Assembly: GCF_003326675.1 (NCBI RefSeq)
Contig: NZ_JPWF01000006.1
Coordinates: 62,001 to 126,000, forward strand
Direction: 5' to 3'
Source: Thalassospira profundimaris
GTDB taxonomy: Bacteria; Pseudomonadota; Alphaproteobacteria; Rhodospirillales; Thalassospiraceae
DNA length: 64,000 bases
The notes beneath the pieces were generated by a model. It was given only the letters and a program-made list of their open reading frames with translations. It made no database searches and was not told the origin of the DNA. The position numbers and the translations under genes are program-made. Shown here one piece after another: positions 45,769 through 54,441 of the stretch (position 1 is its first letter; the number at the start of each line of letters is the position of its first letter).

Positions 45769-46746
45769 ATGTCCCACGTCGGAAGTTCCCTTTGTGATCC
45801 CTCCGCCACCAAATGCGTGGGCGTTTCTGCTGGTCAAACCGATGACGGTCATGTCAATCCGTTATGGGCAATCGGCCTTTTGCTGTTTGCTGGCGGGTTG
45901 CTGGGCATGTCACCGATACTGGTTCGTCTCAGTGGCGTTTCGCCGGATGCTTCTGCGTTCTGGCGCGTTGCCATCGCAGCCCCCTTGCTGTGTGCAGCCG
46001 CCTTCCTTGTGCCGGCCAGGCCGGTTGGCCCGGATACGATGCCTGCTCCCCAAAAGCGCAGGGTTGTAATTGCGGGCTGGATGGTTCTGGCCGGTGTCTT
46101 TTTCGCGGCTGACCTGATTGCCTGTCACATCGCGATTGAGCTTACCACGGCGGGTAATGCAATCCTTCTGGCCAATCTTGCACCGGTGATCATCGGATTG
46201 CTGGGGCTTGTCGGATTGGCGCGGCGACCGGGCAGAATGTTTTGGATCGGATTGCCCTTTGCCGGTTTCGGGGCTTGGTGCCTGTTTCGCGCGAGTGATG
46301 TTGGTGGCGGCAGCATTGCCGGTGATGCCTTCGGGCTTTTGGCTGCTGTTTTCTATGCCGGCTATCTGATCGTTATAGGACGGTTGCGGCGCTATGTCGG
46401 GGCGGCAGCGACGATGTGCGGAACGACATTGGTTACTGCAATCGTGATTGGTGTCTTTGCCGCAGTCCGGGGGGATTTAACGATGCCCGGCGACTGGACC
46501 GGTTGGCTGGCACTTGGTGGCCTTGGCATTCTGGTGCATGCATTGGGGCAGGGGCTGGTTTCGGTGGGGCTTAAAGTTGTTGATGAGGCCACCGGATCCA
46601 TGATCCTTCTGGTTCAACCGTTTATCGCGACCCTGCTTGGCGCAATGGTTCTGGGCGAAGTTCTTAATGGTTGGCACATGCTGGGCAATATTGCCGTGGT
46701 GCTTGCCCTGTTAATAGCAACGCGGGCACGCCGTAGGCCCGCGTGA
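45769..46746 (+). CDS. DMT-superfamily (EamA) transporter
   Basis: 325-residue inner-membrane protein with about ten hydrophobic segments in two EamA repeats (from residue 30; 'GMSPILVRLSGVSPDASAFW' marks the first). Such proteins export amino acids or other metabolites. The N-terminus (30 residues) is cytosolic and slightly longer than usual. GGAAAG stands eight bases before the ATG. Substrate unknown; the divergent cobT may be unrelated. Confidence 0.88.
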   Translation: MSHVGSSLCDPSATKCVGVSAGQTDDGHVNPLWAIGLLLFAGGLLGMSPILVRLSGVSPDASAFWRVAIAAPLLCAAAFLVPARPVGPDTMPAPQKRRVVIAGWMVLAGVFFAADLIACHIAIELTTAGNAILLANLAPVIIGLLGLVGLARRPGRMFWIGLPFAGFGAWCLFRASDVGGGSIAGDAFGLLAAVFYAGYLIVIGRLRRYVGAAATMCGTTLVTAIVIGVFAAVRGDLTMPGDWTGWLALGGLGILVHALGQGLVSVGLKVVDEATGSMILLVQPFIATLLGAMVLGEVLNGWHMLGNIAVVLALLIATRARRRPA

Positions 46747-46776
46747 TCAAAGTGTTACTCAAGTTGGTGTCGTGAC

Positions 46777-47244
46777 TTAGCGGAAAATCATAAAATACAG
46801 CGCACCAAGCGGCATCAATACCGCCAGCCCGCCGATGATATTCCAAAGTTTACGGCATTTGTCATAGGCCGCAGGCATATGTGCCTCTCCAGACAGCACA
46901 GTCTTGCTGGCAATCTTGGACATATAGATTTGCAGGGGCAGCAACCCGGTAACCCAAAGCATCGCCGCCATGCCAAACAGACTGATGCCAATTGTCAGAT
47001 GTGGGGCATCTGAAATAGCGATGCCGGTCGCATGAAAAAGACCGATACCGCCAACTGTAATCAGCGCCGCGCCAAAGGCGGTAAAGAACAAATCCGTCAC
47101 ATTCACCAGCCGACAGGCAAAGGCGATGATGGCGGGATTTCCGGTTTTGTCCGCCTGCGTTTTCCAAACGGCCGAGACAATGATATTGCCAAGGAAAAGA
47201 ACAACGCCAAGGACGTGAATGAATTTAACCGTGGAATATTCCAT
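46777..47244 (-). CDS. DUF2269-family membrane protein
   Basis: 155-residue inner-membrane protein with four hydrophobic helices, starting 'MEYSTVKFIHVLGVVLFLGN', whose His and the later 'LFHATG' recall the haem-ligand-like His of DUF2269/YozB-type proteins. The frame continues to 47283 but the family starts at 47244. It follows a TetR gene by 60 bp on the same strand and is likely its target. Function unknown. Confidence 0.8.
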   Translation of the reverse strand: MEYSTVKFIHVLGVVLFLGNIIVSAVWKTQADKTGNPAIIAFACRLVNVTDLFFTAFGAALITVGGIGLFHATGIAISDAPHLTIGISLFGMAAMLWVTGLLPLQIYMSKIASKTVLSGEAHMPAAYDKCRKLWNIIGGLAVLMPLGALYFMIFR

Positions 47245-47304
47245 TGGAAGGTCCGCTTGGTTGGGGCCGTGGGGATGGCACACAGAAATGAAAGGTGAAA
47301 GGGG

Positions 47305-47910
47305 TTAGGCGTCGTTTGGTGCAATCAGGTCTTCGGCCAGAAGACCCAGCACAAAATCACCAAGTTCTTGATCGGCAGGCGGCGCAATCATGCCGTCAAT
47401 CACCAGCATCGCAATACCATGGGCACGAGACCATGCGGCGAGGGCGCGGTTATAGGCGGTGGCAGCTTCGCTTAGCGTCATTTCAGCTTTGCGGTCAACC
47501 GATGTCACGGCGCGCTGCAAAACATCAAAGGCGTTGTCGGCGGCTTCGCGCAGTTCGGGATATTGATCAAGTGGCGGGCGTTCGCGCCCAAAGATCAGGC
47601 GGAAATGTTGCGGGTTTTCAACGGCAAATCCGACATAGGCCGCACCAAGTTTCATGATGCGTTCTTCATGCCTTTCCACGTTTGCGGCAACAGTTTCAAG
47701 TTGCTCGGCAAAGCGCTCAAAGGCCGAAATGGCCACTGCCGCCAAAATGCCATCCTTTCCGTCAAAATGACGATAGGGGGCTGCTTCGGACACGCCGGTC
47801 ATGCGCGCCAGACGGCGCAGCGAAAGCCCGGTCGGGCCTTCTTCGGTCAGGATTGTTTCGGCCTTTTGCAAAAGAACATTGCGGACGTCACCGTGATGGT
47901 ATTTCCCCAT
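47305..47910 (-). CDS. TetR/AcrR-family repressor
   Basis: 201-residue repressor with helix-turn-helix 'LSLRRLARMTGVSEAAPYRH' and a C-terminal domain of the WHG type. ATG 47910 opens 'MGKYHHGDVRNVLL', a conserved start for this group. A perfect palindrome lies 23 bp upstream. It probably represses itself and the following DUF2269 gene. Ligand unknown. Confidence 0.88.
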   Translation of the reverse strand: MGKYHHGDVRNVLLQKAETILTEEGPTGLSLRRLARMTGVSEAAPYRHFDGKDGILAAVAISAFERFAEQLETVAANVERHEERIMKLGAAYVGFAVENPQHFRLIFGRERPPLDQYPELREAADNAFDVLQRAVTSVDRKAEMTLSEAATAYNRALAAWSRAHGIAMLVIDGMIAPPADQELGDFVLGLLAEDLIAPNDA

Positions 47911-47932
47911 AAGCTCGCATCTCGTTTTTCTT

Positions 47933-47951
47933 ATGTTAACTGAGTTAACAT
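47933..47951. promoter_or_regulatory. TetR operator
   Basis: ATGTTAAC-tga-GTTAACAT, a perfect 8-3-8 inverted repeat 22-23 bp upstream of the TetR start, as expected for an autorepressed promoter. Confidence 0.8.
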
Positions 47952-48049
47952 TATCGCTTGTGCTGGGCTGTTTCAAGAAAAAATTGGCCTATGTTTTCCT
48001 AAAAGGCCTCAGGAAACATCACGCAAACCTGATATTTTCTGACAAAAAG

Positions 48050-48073
48050 GCACCGCCCGCAATGGGACGGTGC
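48050..48073 (-). terminator. Terminator after the broken retropepsin-like gene
   Basis: GCACCG-t-CCC against GGG-CGGTGC on the - strand with a 5-base loop, followed by CTTTTTG. Confidence 0.75.
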
Positions 48074-48112
48074 AGTACGTTCAGGAGGTATGATTGAACA
48101 ACGGCCCGGACT

Positions 48113-49297
48113 TTACGCCGGGGCGGGGTTTGTTTGGGTGGTGTCAGTTTGCCTGGTGTCGGACTGCGCATCGTCGGACTCTGCATTGCCAGTTTGTGCA
48201 TTGCCAGTCTGTGCCTCGCTGGATTGTGCGTCGCTGTACTGTTCGTCGGTGGATGGTGGCACGCTATTCTGATCTGATGGAGATGCTGGGGGCGTTTCCC
48301 CTGCTGCTTTGGCACCCTCATCACCAGATGAGGGTGCCAGAGGATCAGCTGTTGGTTGGGAAGCTGCGGTGGCTTCGGCCTCATCTGTCGGGCTGGTGGT
48401 ATCCGTTGCGGAAGTTTCGGCGGGTTCCACAGCAGGACTGTCACCGGCAGCGGGTGATTGCGGCGTATCCGTTGATGGGGCAACCGGGCTTGCAGCATCT
48501 TCCGAAGTTGTCGATCCGATATCAGTTGGCGTTGCGGGCTCGTCTTCTTTTTTATCTTCGGACGCTCCGTCGGTGGGGGCTGCCGGGACTGTGCGGACTG
48601 TGTCATCGGTCGTCGGGGGTGTCGGTTGAGACGTTTTCGGTGCCGGGTCCTGTGCCGGGTTAAGGTCGACGGACGGTGTTGCGACAGTCTTGCTTTTTAC
48701 ATCCCGGTCCGGACGGATCAGGAATTTGTCGCCAAGCGTGTCCTGGCCGATCAATAGCGGCTGTTCAAGGCCACTCATTTCCAGAAGGCCGATTTCCACG
48801 TCGCGCACCATGCCACCGATCTTCATCTTGGTGTGAATAACCGGCGCGCGGACGCTATCGCTGTTGCTGCTGGTCTAGATATCGCGATATCCGGCAATTG
48901 GAAGGGAAAGCTTCCAGATGATGGTACAGGATTTGAGGCTGCTGTCCGGTGCCGGTGTGCAGGACAGTGTCAGACTGAAAGATGCAATTTCTTCTGACGG
49001 ATTATCAGATGGTTTGTCTCTGGAATTGCTGTTTTCTGAGGAATTGTCATCGGGCCCTGAAACATTCAAGTCACTGACAAACAGGCAGGTTTTGGGGGCT
49101 GCGCCAAGGATCATGCCGGGCATACCGGCAATTCCCCATTCGGGCAGATCAAGCGCCTCATCCGGATAAAGGATGGTCCGGTTGCGCAGTTGTGCATCAG
49201 TGCCAAGCGATCCGCTTTTGGCGGATTTGTTGTTGGATGCAGCAAGTGAGATCAGGGTTTTGAGCAATATCGGGTTCATGCCATCAAGACGTGGCAT
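48113..49297 (-). pseudogene. Retropepsin-like protein (RimB/DUF 'ATP-dependent zinc protease' family), broken by an in-frame amber codon
   Basis: Two open frames lie in the same phase, split only by TAG at 48875-48877. The upstream half (141 codons) aligns with the family N-terminus ('LDLPEWGIAGMPGMI'), but the catalytic DTGARTS is replaced by 'LGAAPKT', so the active Asp is missing. The downstream half continues with 'VRAPVIHTKMKIGGMVRDVE' and 'LLIGQDTLGDKFLIRP', the conserved end of the domain, then a 190-residue Pro/Thr/Ala/Asp-rich tail with degenerate 'QTGNA' repeats. Either a decayed gene, a suppressed stop, or two separate products (the second from ATG 48826). Family assignment is by eye. 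Confidence 0.6.
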
Positions 49298-49333
49298 CAA
49301 CCCGATTGTGACGTAGATTCTTGGGTGGGGCTG

Positions 49334-50437
49334 TTAGCTCGGGAAATGCTTGTTGCTGTTCCAGCCTTCGCATTGTGCACGGTGACGCAGAAGGTGGTCG
49401 GCAAGCACGATGGCGGCCATTGCTTCGCCAACCGGAACGCCACGGATGCCCACGCACGGGTCATGACGGCCTTTGGTCACGACATCGACTTCCTTGCCAT
49501 AGATATCGATGCTTTTGCGCGGGGTCAGGATCGAACTGGTCGGTTTGACTGCAAACCGGACAACAACATCCTGACCGGACGAAATGCCGCCAAGGATGCC
49601 ACCGGCATGGTTGGAGCCAAAAACAGGCTTGCCATCATCGCCCAGGCGCATTTCATCGGCATTTTCAATGCCGGTCAGTTCGGCGGCCTCAAAACCGTTG
49701 CCGATTTCAACGCCTTTGACTGCGTTGATCGTCATCATGGCTTTGGCCAGATCGGCATCAAGCTTGTCATAGACCGGATCGCCAAGGCCGACAGGAACGC
49801 CGGAACAGACAACCTCAATCACCGCACCAACCGATGATCCATCCTTGCGCAGGCCATCAAGATATTCTTCGAAAACCGGAACGGCTTCCGGGTCCGGGCA
49901 GAAGAACGGGTTGTTATCAACTTCGTTCCAGTCCCAGTTATCGCGATTGATTTCCTTGGTGCCCATCTTGACCAATGCGCCGCGGATTTTGATGTCATCA
50001 CCAAGAACTTTGCGGGCAATCGCACCGGCAGCAACGCGCATCGCCGTTTCACGGGCCGATGAACGACCGCCGCCGCGATAGTCACGGGTGCCATACTTTT
50101 CCCAATAGGTGTAATCGGCATGGCCCGGACGGAACTGGTTTTTGATCTCGCCATAATCCTTGGAGCGCTGATCAACGTTTTCAATCAGAAGCCCGATCGG
50201 GGTGCCGGTGGTTTTGCCTTCGAACACGCCAGACAGGATTTTGACCTGATCAGGTTCGCGGCGCTGGGTGGTAAAGCGCGACTGGCCGGGTTTGCGTTTT
50301 TCAAGGAATTCCTGAATGTCGGCTTCGGACAGTTCCAGAAGGGGCGGGACGCCATCTATTACACAGCCGATTGCCGGACCGTGGCTTTCGCCAAAGGTGG
50401 TGAAGCGAAAGAGAGTTCCAAAACTGTTGCCAGCCAT
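49334..50437 (-). CDS. aroC: Chorismate synthase
   Basis: 367-residue FMN-dependent lyase for the last shared step of aromatic amino acid synthesis. It has '[18 protein letters not shown]', '[15 protein letters not shown]' and '[16 protein letters not shown]'. ATG 50437 begins the usual 'MAGNSFG'; the frame extends to a TTG at 50458. It lies downstream of fabI on the same strand behind a terminator, so it may have partly independent expression. Confidence 0.96.
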   Translation of the reverse strand: MAGNSFGTLFRFTTFGESHGPAIGCVIDGVPPLLELSEADIQEFLEKRKPGQSRFTTQRREPDQVKILSGVFEGKTTGTPIGLLIENVDQRSKDYGEIKNQFRPGHADYTYWEKYGTRDYRGGGRSSARETAMRVAAGAIARKVLGDDIKIRGALVKMGTKEINRDNWDWNEVDNNPFFCPDPEAVPVFEEYLDGLRKDGSSVGAVIEVVCSGVPVGLGDPVYDKLDADLAKAMMTINAVKGVEIGNGFEAAELTGIENADEMRLGDDGKPVFGSNHAGGILGGISSGQDVVVRFAVKPTSSILTPRKSIDIYGKEVDVVTKGRHDPCVGIRGVPVGEAMAAIVLADHLLRHRAQCEGWNSNKHFPS

Positions 50438-50474
50438 AACCGAAATTCCAGAATTCAAATATTAAAGAGACAAA

Positions 50475-50499
50475 ACGGGCCGCCCCTAAAGGCAGCCCG
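50475..50499 (-). terminator. Terminator after fabI
   Basis: On the - strand CGGGCTGCC pairs with GGCGGCCCG (one T-G wobble) around six bases, followed by TTTTGTCTCTTT. Confidence 0.8.
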
Positions 50500-50520
50500 C
50501 AAAATCAGATCATGCTCAGA

Positions 50521-51351
50521 TCAGGCTTTCTGAACATTGATGTCAGGTGCGTCGGCCTGTTTCATGCCAACGGTGTGATAACCGCAATCGACATGATGGG
50601 TTTCGCCCGTGACACCGGTCGAAAGGTCCGACAGGAAATACAGACCGGAACCGCCAACGTCATCAAGGGTAACGTTACGGCGCATCGGCGAATTGTATTC
50701 ATTCCATTTCAGGATATAGCGGAAATCACCAATACCCGAAGCAGCTAGGGTCTTCATCGGACCGGCAGAAATCGCATTCACACGGATGCGGTCCGGGCCA
50801 AGGTCGTTGGCAAGGTATTTAACGCTTGCTTCGAGTGCCGCCTTGGCAACGCCCATGACGTTGTAATGCGGCATGACTTTTTCTGCGCCGTAATAGGACA
50901 GGGTCAGAAGCGATCCGCCATCGGTCATCAGTTTTTCTGCACGCTGGGCAACAGCGGTAAAGGAATAAACCGAGATATTCATCGAAAGGGCGAAGTTTTC
51001 CGGCGACGTGTCGACATAGCGACCGCGCAGTTCATTCTTGTCAGAGAACCCGATGGCGTGGACAACAAAGTCCAGCTTGCCCCATTTTTCCTTGAGCGTC
51101 TCAAAAACGGCGTCGATGCTGGCGGCATCGGTCACGTCACATGGCAAGACGATATCACTGCCGACAGACTCCGCAAGCGGGCGGACACGCTTTTCGAGTG
51201 CTTCACCCTGAAAGGTAAAGGCGATCTCGGCACCGGCAGCAGCGGCGGCACGTGCGATACCCCATGCGATGGATTTGTCGTTGGCGACGCCCATAATCAG
51301 GCCGCGCTTACCGGCCATCAGGCCCGAAATGTTTTCGGTGGACAGGCTCAT
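50521..51351 (-). CDS. fabI: Enoyl-[acyl-carrier-protein] reductase (NADH) FabI
   Basis: 276-residue SDR of the FabI type that reduces trans-2-enoyl-ACP in fatty acid elongation. It shows 'GLIMGVANDKSIAWGIA' and the FabI-specific Tyr/Lys spacing in 'SYYGAEKVMPHYNVMGVAKA'. ATG 51351 has GAGGGA four bases upstream; the frame to 51420 is not FabI-like. The triclosan-target Tyr is retained. Confidence 0.96.
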   Translation of the reverse strand: MSLSTENISGLMAGKRGLIMGVANDKSIAWGIARAAAAAGAEIAFTFQGEALEKRVRPLAESVGSDIVLPCDVTDAASIDAVFETLKEKWGKLDFVVHAIGFSDKNELRGRYVDTSPENFALSMNISVYSFTAVAQRAEKLMTDGGSLLTLSYYGAEKVMPHYNVMGVAKAALEASVKYLANDLGPDRIRVNAISAGPMKTLAASGIGDFRYILKWNEYNSPMRRNVTLDDVGGSGLYFLSDLSTGVTGETHHVDCGYHTVGMKQADAPDINVQKA

Positions 51352-51555
51352 ATTCCCTCTCGTTCCCACGATCTCTTTTTCCGGCAGGTAGAGGCATTCA
51401 AAAAAAGCCGCGACCGGCACAGAAGGTATTAGACATTCGGCGCATCCTACACAAAGCTAGGCCAAGGTCAATCTGGCCTGTAATAACGAGTATAGGCGCG
51501 CTATCTTGTTGATCACGTGCAGTATAACCGGAAAATGCGTAGGGATAAGCGTTTA

Positions 51556-52914
51556 ATGGTCGAAATTCACAAATTGATCGCGGATCGAACGGCATTTTGG
51601 CGTTATGCAATTATGCGATTTATCCATGATAAATCGATCCAGCGCGCCGCAGGACTGTCTTACACGACGCTTTTGGCGATGGTGCCGTTTCTCGCAGTTG
51701 CCTTGACGGTTCTGTCCGCTTTCCCGGTCTTTGATCAGTTCAAGGACCAGATCATGGACGTCATTTTCAAAAACTTCCTGCCCGAAACCGGCCAGCAGGC
51801 CATGGATTACCTCGGCACGTTTTTGCAAAATACCGGGCAAATGACGGCGGTGGGCACAATTGTTCTGGCACTTACCGCGATTATGCTTCTGGGTGCCATC
51901 GAAGGGGCGATGAATGACGTCTTTCGTGTTACGAGTCCGCGCAAATTTCTGTCGCGCCTTGTCGTATTCTGGACGTTGCTGACCATTGGCCCGATGTTGC
52001 TGGGGCTTAGTTTGTCTTTGGCATCCTATATTTTTGCGATGCGTCACATGGTCGGGGGCGAAGCCCTTGGCGAACATATCGGTCAACTGACATTCCTTGC
52101 GCCGTTCTTCTTGTCGGCAGCGGCATTTTCATTGCTGTTTATCGGAATGCCCAACAGGGCAATTGAAATCCGGGACGGGGCGGTTGGCGGCTTTGTTGCG
52201 GCCATGCTGTTTGAGGCCCTTAAAAAGGGCTTCGGGATTTATGTGACCAATTTCCCGACCTATCAGACCATCTATGGGGCGGTGGCGGTGGTGCCGATCT
52301 TCCTGTTGTGGATGTATCTGACCTGGATTGTCATCCTGCTGGGCGCGCAGGTGGCGGCGGCACAGTCGGAATGGCGTGCGGCGCGTGCCGCCGGGCTTAT
52401 TCCCGATCCGCGCGGGGCGGTGCCGGGCCATATGGAACGGATTATCGCTGTCCTGCGTGTTTTGGAATATCTGCAAATCCGTTTTCATGGGGCCGCAAAA
52501 CCGCCAACCTATCGCAAGATGATGCGCGAGCTGAAACTGGGCGGGCGGGACTTGAACTGGGCATTGGCGGCCTTGCGCCGTGAAAAGCTGATTGACCGGT
52601 CCGAAGATCGCCGTTGGTTGCTTTCTGGCGATCTTTCACGGATCACGTTGATGGAACTGATGACCAGAATGGGGCTGTTCCTGGATTATGATCGGTTGTT
52701 GCTTGTCCAAACCGATGGTGGTTGGCCGATTGTTATGCGCGAACGTCTGGTCGAGCTCGAGAAAAAGCGTCAGTCGGTTCTTGATGTTCAGGTGGGCGCG
52801 CTTCTGGATACACCAAGGCCGTCGGACAAGATCCCTGAACAGGTCGAAGTCGATCCGGCGCAGCTCAAAGCCAATCAGGTCGAACAAAAAGACATGACCG
52901 ATATCATCAGTTGA
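51556..52914 (+). CDS. YihY/BrkB-family inner-membrane protein
   Basis: 452-residue protein with six membrane segments in the first 290 residues ('RAAGLSYTTLLAMVPFLAV' is the family opening) and a long cytosolic tail that includes a winged-helix-like region (about 320-400, 'GGRDLNWALAALRREKLID'), as in YihY proteins once called ribonuclease BN. Function unsettled. ATG 51556 follows AGGGATAAG; upstream starts at 51535 and 51517 are possible. Confidence 0.88.
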   Translation: MVEIHKLIADRTAFWRYAIMRFIHDKSIQRAAGLSYTTLLAMVPFLAVALTVLSAFPVFDQFKDQIMDVIFKNFLPETGQQAMDYLGTFLQNTGQMTAVGTIVLALTAIMLLGAIEGAMNDVFRVTSPRKFLSRLVVFWTLLTIGPMLLGLSLSLASYIFAMRHMVGGEALGEHIGQLTFLAPFFLSAAAFSLLFIGMPNRAIEIRDGAVGGFVAAMLFEALKKGFGIYVTNFPTYQTIYGAVAVVPIFLLWMYLTWIVILLGAQVAAAQSEWRAARAAGLIPDPRGAVPGHMERIIAVLRVLEYLQIRFHGAAKPPTYRKMMRELKLGGRDLNWALAALRREKLIDRSEDRRWLLSGDLSRITLMELMTRMGLFLDYDRLLLVQTDGGWPIVMRERLVELEKKRQSVLDVQVGALLDTPRPSDKIPEQVEVDPAQLKANQVEQKDMTDIIS

Positions 52915-52936
52915 TCAGAGTTCAGCATCACAAAGC

Positions 52937-52967
52937 AAAAGGCCGGATCATCAGAACCCGGCCTTTT
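52937..52967. terminator. Bidirectional terminator
   Basis: AAAAGGCCGG pairs perfectly with CCGGCCTTTT around 11 bases. It ends the + strand YihY gene and the - strand TPR gene. Confidence 0.9.
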
Positions 52968-52993
52968 GCATGTCTGAAAGGGCACAACGTGCG

Positions 52994-53659
52994 CTACTTC
53001 GATGATTTACGTGCAAGGTCATTCAGTGCGCGGGCAATTTCGGCACGGCGACCGGCATCGGCGCGTGGTCGGCTTGGACGATCCGGCGCATTCAGGGCCT
53101 TTTCGAAATAGGTTCGGGCCTCCGAGAACCGGTCTTGCTGCATCAAAAAGTCGGCATAGAAAAAGTTTGGATCAATGCCGTTCGGATTAAGGGCCAGCGC
53201 CTTTTTCAGAAATTCTTCGGCCTTGGTGTCACTGCCAAAGGCAAGCGGCCAGCCGGGAACCTGATAGTAAAGCGACCCAAGCGATGTATAGGCAGAGCCA
53301 TCCAGAGTGGTCGGGTCAGTTGCAATTGCCTGTTCAAACAGCGCACGGGCATCGCGGACTTTGCCAAGGGCGGAAATGCCGCGATCAATCCCGGCATCGG
53401 TCGAAAGAACAATGCCCTGCCAGATTTGAAGTTCCGGACTTTCCGGGAAGCGGACAAGCAACTGATCACCATCCGCTTCAAGCTTGTGAATGGCGGTAAT
53501 CTGTTGGTCCTTGTCAGTCATGTCATATTTGATCCGGGCCCATTCTGATTGCAGGTGGGTAACCCCGTCCAAAATCTGCGGGTCGGTGGTTGCGGCCTGT
53601 CCGGCAATCGGGATCATCACGACCATTGCACAGGACAGAAAAAGTCGTTTCAAAGTCAT
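52994..53659 (-). CDS. Exported TPR-repeat protein, last gene of the ligase-oxidase operon
   Basis: 221-residue secreted protein. ATG 53659 has GGAGGAA seven bases upstream and starts a signal peptide (MTLKRLFLSCAMVVMIPIAG, cleavage near 'GQA-AT'). The rest is helical with TPR-like units ('ARALFEQAIATDPTT', 'EEFLKKALALNPNG', 'EARTYFEKALNAPD'). Its start overlaps the SDR stop by four bases, so it is translated with the operon. A periplasmic adaptor or carrier role is inferred only. Confidence 0.8.
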   Translation of the reverse strand: MTLKRLFLSCAMVVMIPIAGQAATTDPQILDGVTHLQSEWARIKYDMTDKDQQITAIHKLEADGDQLLVRFPESPELQIWQGIVLSTDAGIDRGISALGKVRDARALFEQAIATDPTTLDGSAYTSLGSLYYQVPGWPLAFGSDTKAEEFLKKALALNPNGIDPNFFYADFLMQQDRFSEARTYFEKALNAPDRPSRPRADAGRRAEIARALNDLARKSSK

Positions 53660-54441
53660 GCGATGTTCCTCCGGGTGACGTCGCAATCTGCTGCGACCAG
53701 GTGGGCGGTTTCGGCAATATCGTGATCTGCGTTAAGGATGTCCATGCCGATGGCGGTGTTCTTGCGAAGGCCCTTGTCAATCAGGGCCGGAAAAACGGCG
53801 TTCAGCTGTGCAAACAGGCGTTCGGGCCACCCGATGCGTACATCGGCCTCGTTATGTTCGATGGCATCGGCAATCCGGTTTGCCACGTCACGCGGGCGGT
53901 CCTCGGTTGCGTGGGTTCGCTTGTTGAGCAGCCCAAGCTTGCCGCTATTCATTGCGGTATGAACGGCACGCGGCGCGATATGTGATATCCGGACACCGGT
54001 GTTTGAAAGTTCGCGTCGCAAAGCGTCGCTAAACCCTTTAAGACCGGATTTGGCGGCACTGTAACCGGTCATATGCGGCAGCGGGATCAAGCCAACCATT
54101 GATCCGACATTGACGATCTGACCGTAATTGCGTGCGCGCATATTGGGCAAAACCGCCTGGCAAAGGCGCATCGGAACAAGCAGATTCAGGGTCAATAGCG
54201 CGTCGTAATTCTGGTTTTCTGCGAGATCAAATGCGTTGATGCCTGCCAGATTGATCAGGATGTCGGGGGTGTTTTCACCAAGCGCCTTGCAGGTCGTATC
54301 GATGTTTTCCATCAGATCACCCTGCTGTGCCCGGTCATAGGTTGAAACCTGTGCGCCCCGTGTTCTGAGTAGGGTGGCAAGCGGCCTGCCAATGCCGCCG
54401 CTTGCCCCGGTCAGAAAGACGCTTTTTCCATCAAGCAACAT
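53656..54441 (-). CDS. SDR-family oxidoreductase in the ligase-oxidase operon
   Basis: 261-residue classical short-chain dehydrogenase: 'FLTGASGGIGRPLA', 'NLAGIN', catalytic Ser in 'VNVGSMVG' and 'YSAAKSG'. The start ATG 54441 lies inside the end of the ligase-oxidase gene (11-base overlap) and the stop overlaps the TPR gene, so translation is coupled throughout. It presumably reduces or oxidises the product of the preceding enzyme, for example a keto or hydroxyl group on an acyl chain. Confidence 0.87.
   Translation of the reverse strand: MLLDGKSVFLTGASGGIGRPLATLLRTRGAQVSTYDRAQQGDLMENIDTTCKALGENTPDILINLAGINAFDLAENQNYDALLTLNLLVPMRLCQAVLPNMRARNYGQIVNVGSMVGLIPLPHMTGYSAAKSGLKGFSDALRRELSNTGVRISHIAPRAVHTAMNSGKLGLLNKRTHATEDRPRDVANRIADAIEHNEADVRIGWPERLFAQLNAVFPALIDKGLRKNTAIGMDILNADHDIAETAHLVAADCDVTRRNIA

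Noticed and set aside
48094..48826. Overlapping frames on the + strand opposite the Pro/Thr/Ala-rich tail
   Set aside because: Low-complexity DNA stays open in several frames; these have no start signals or family resemblance.
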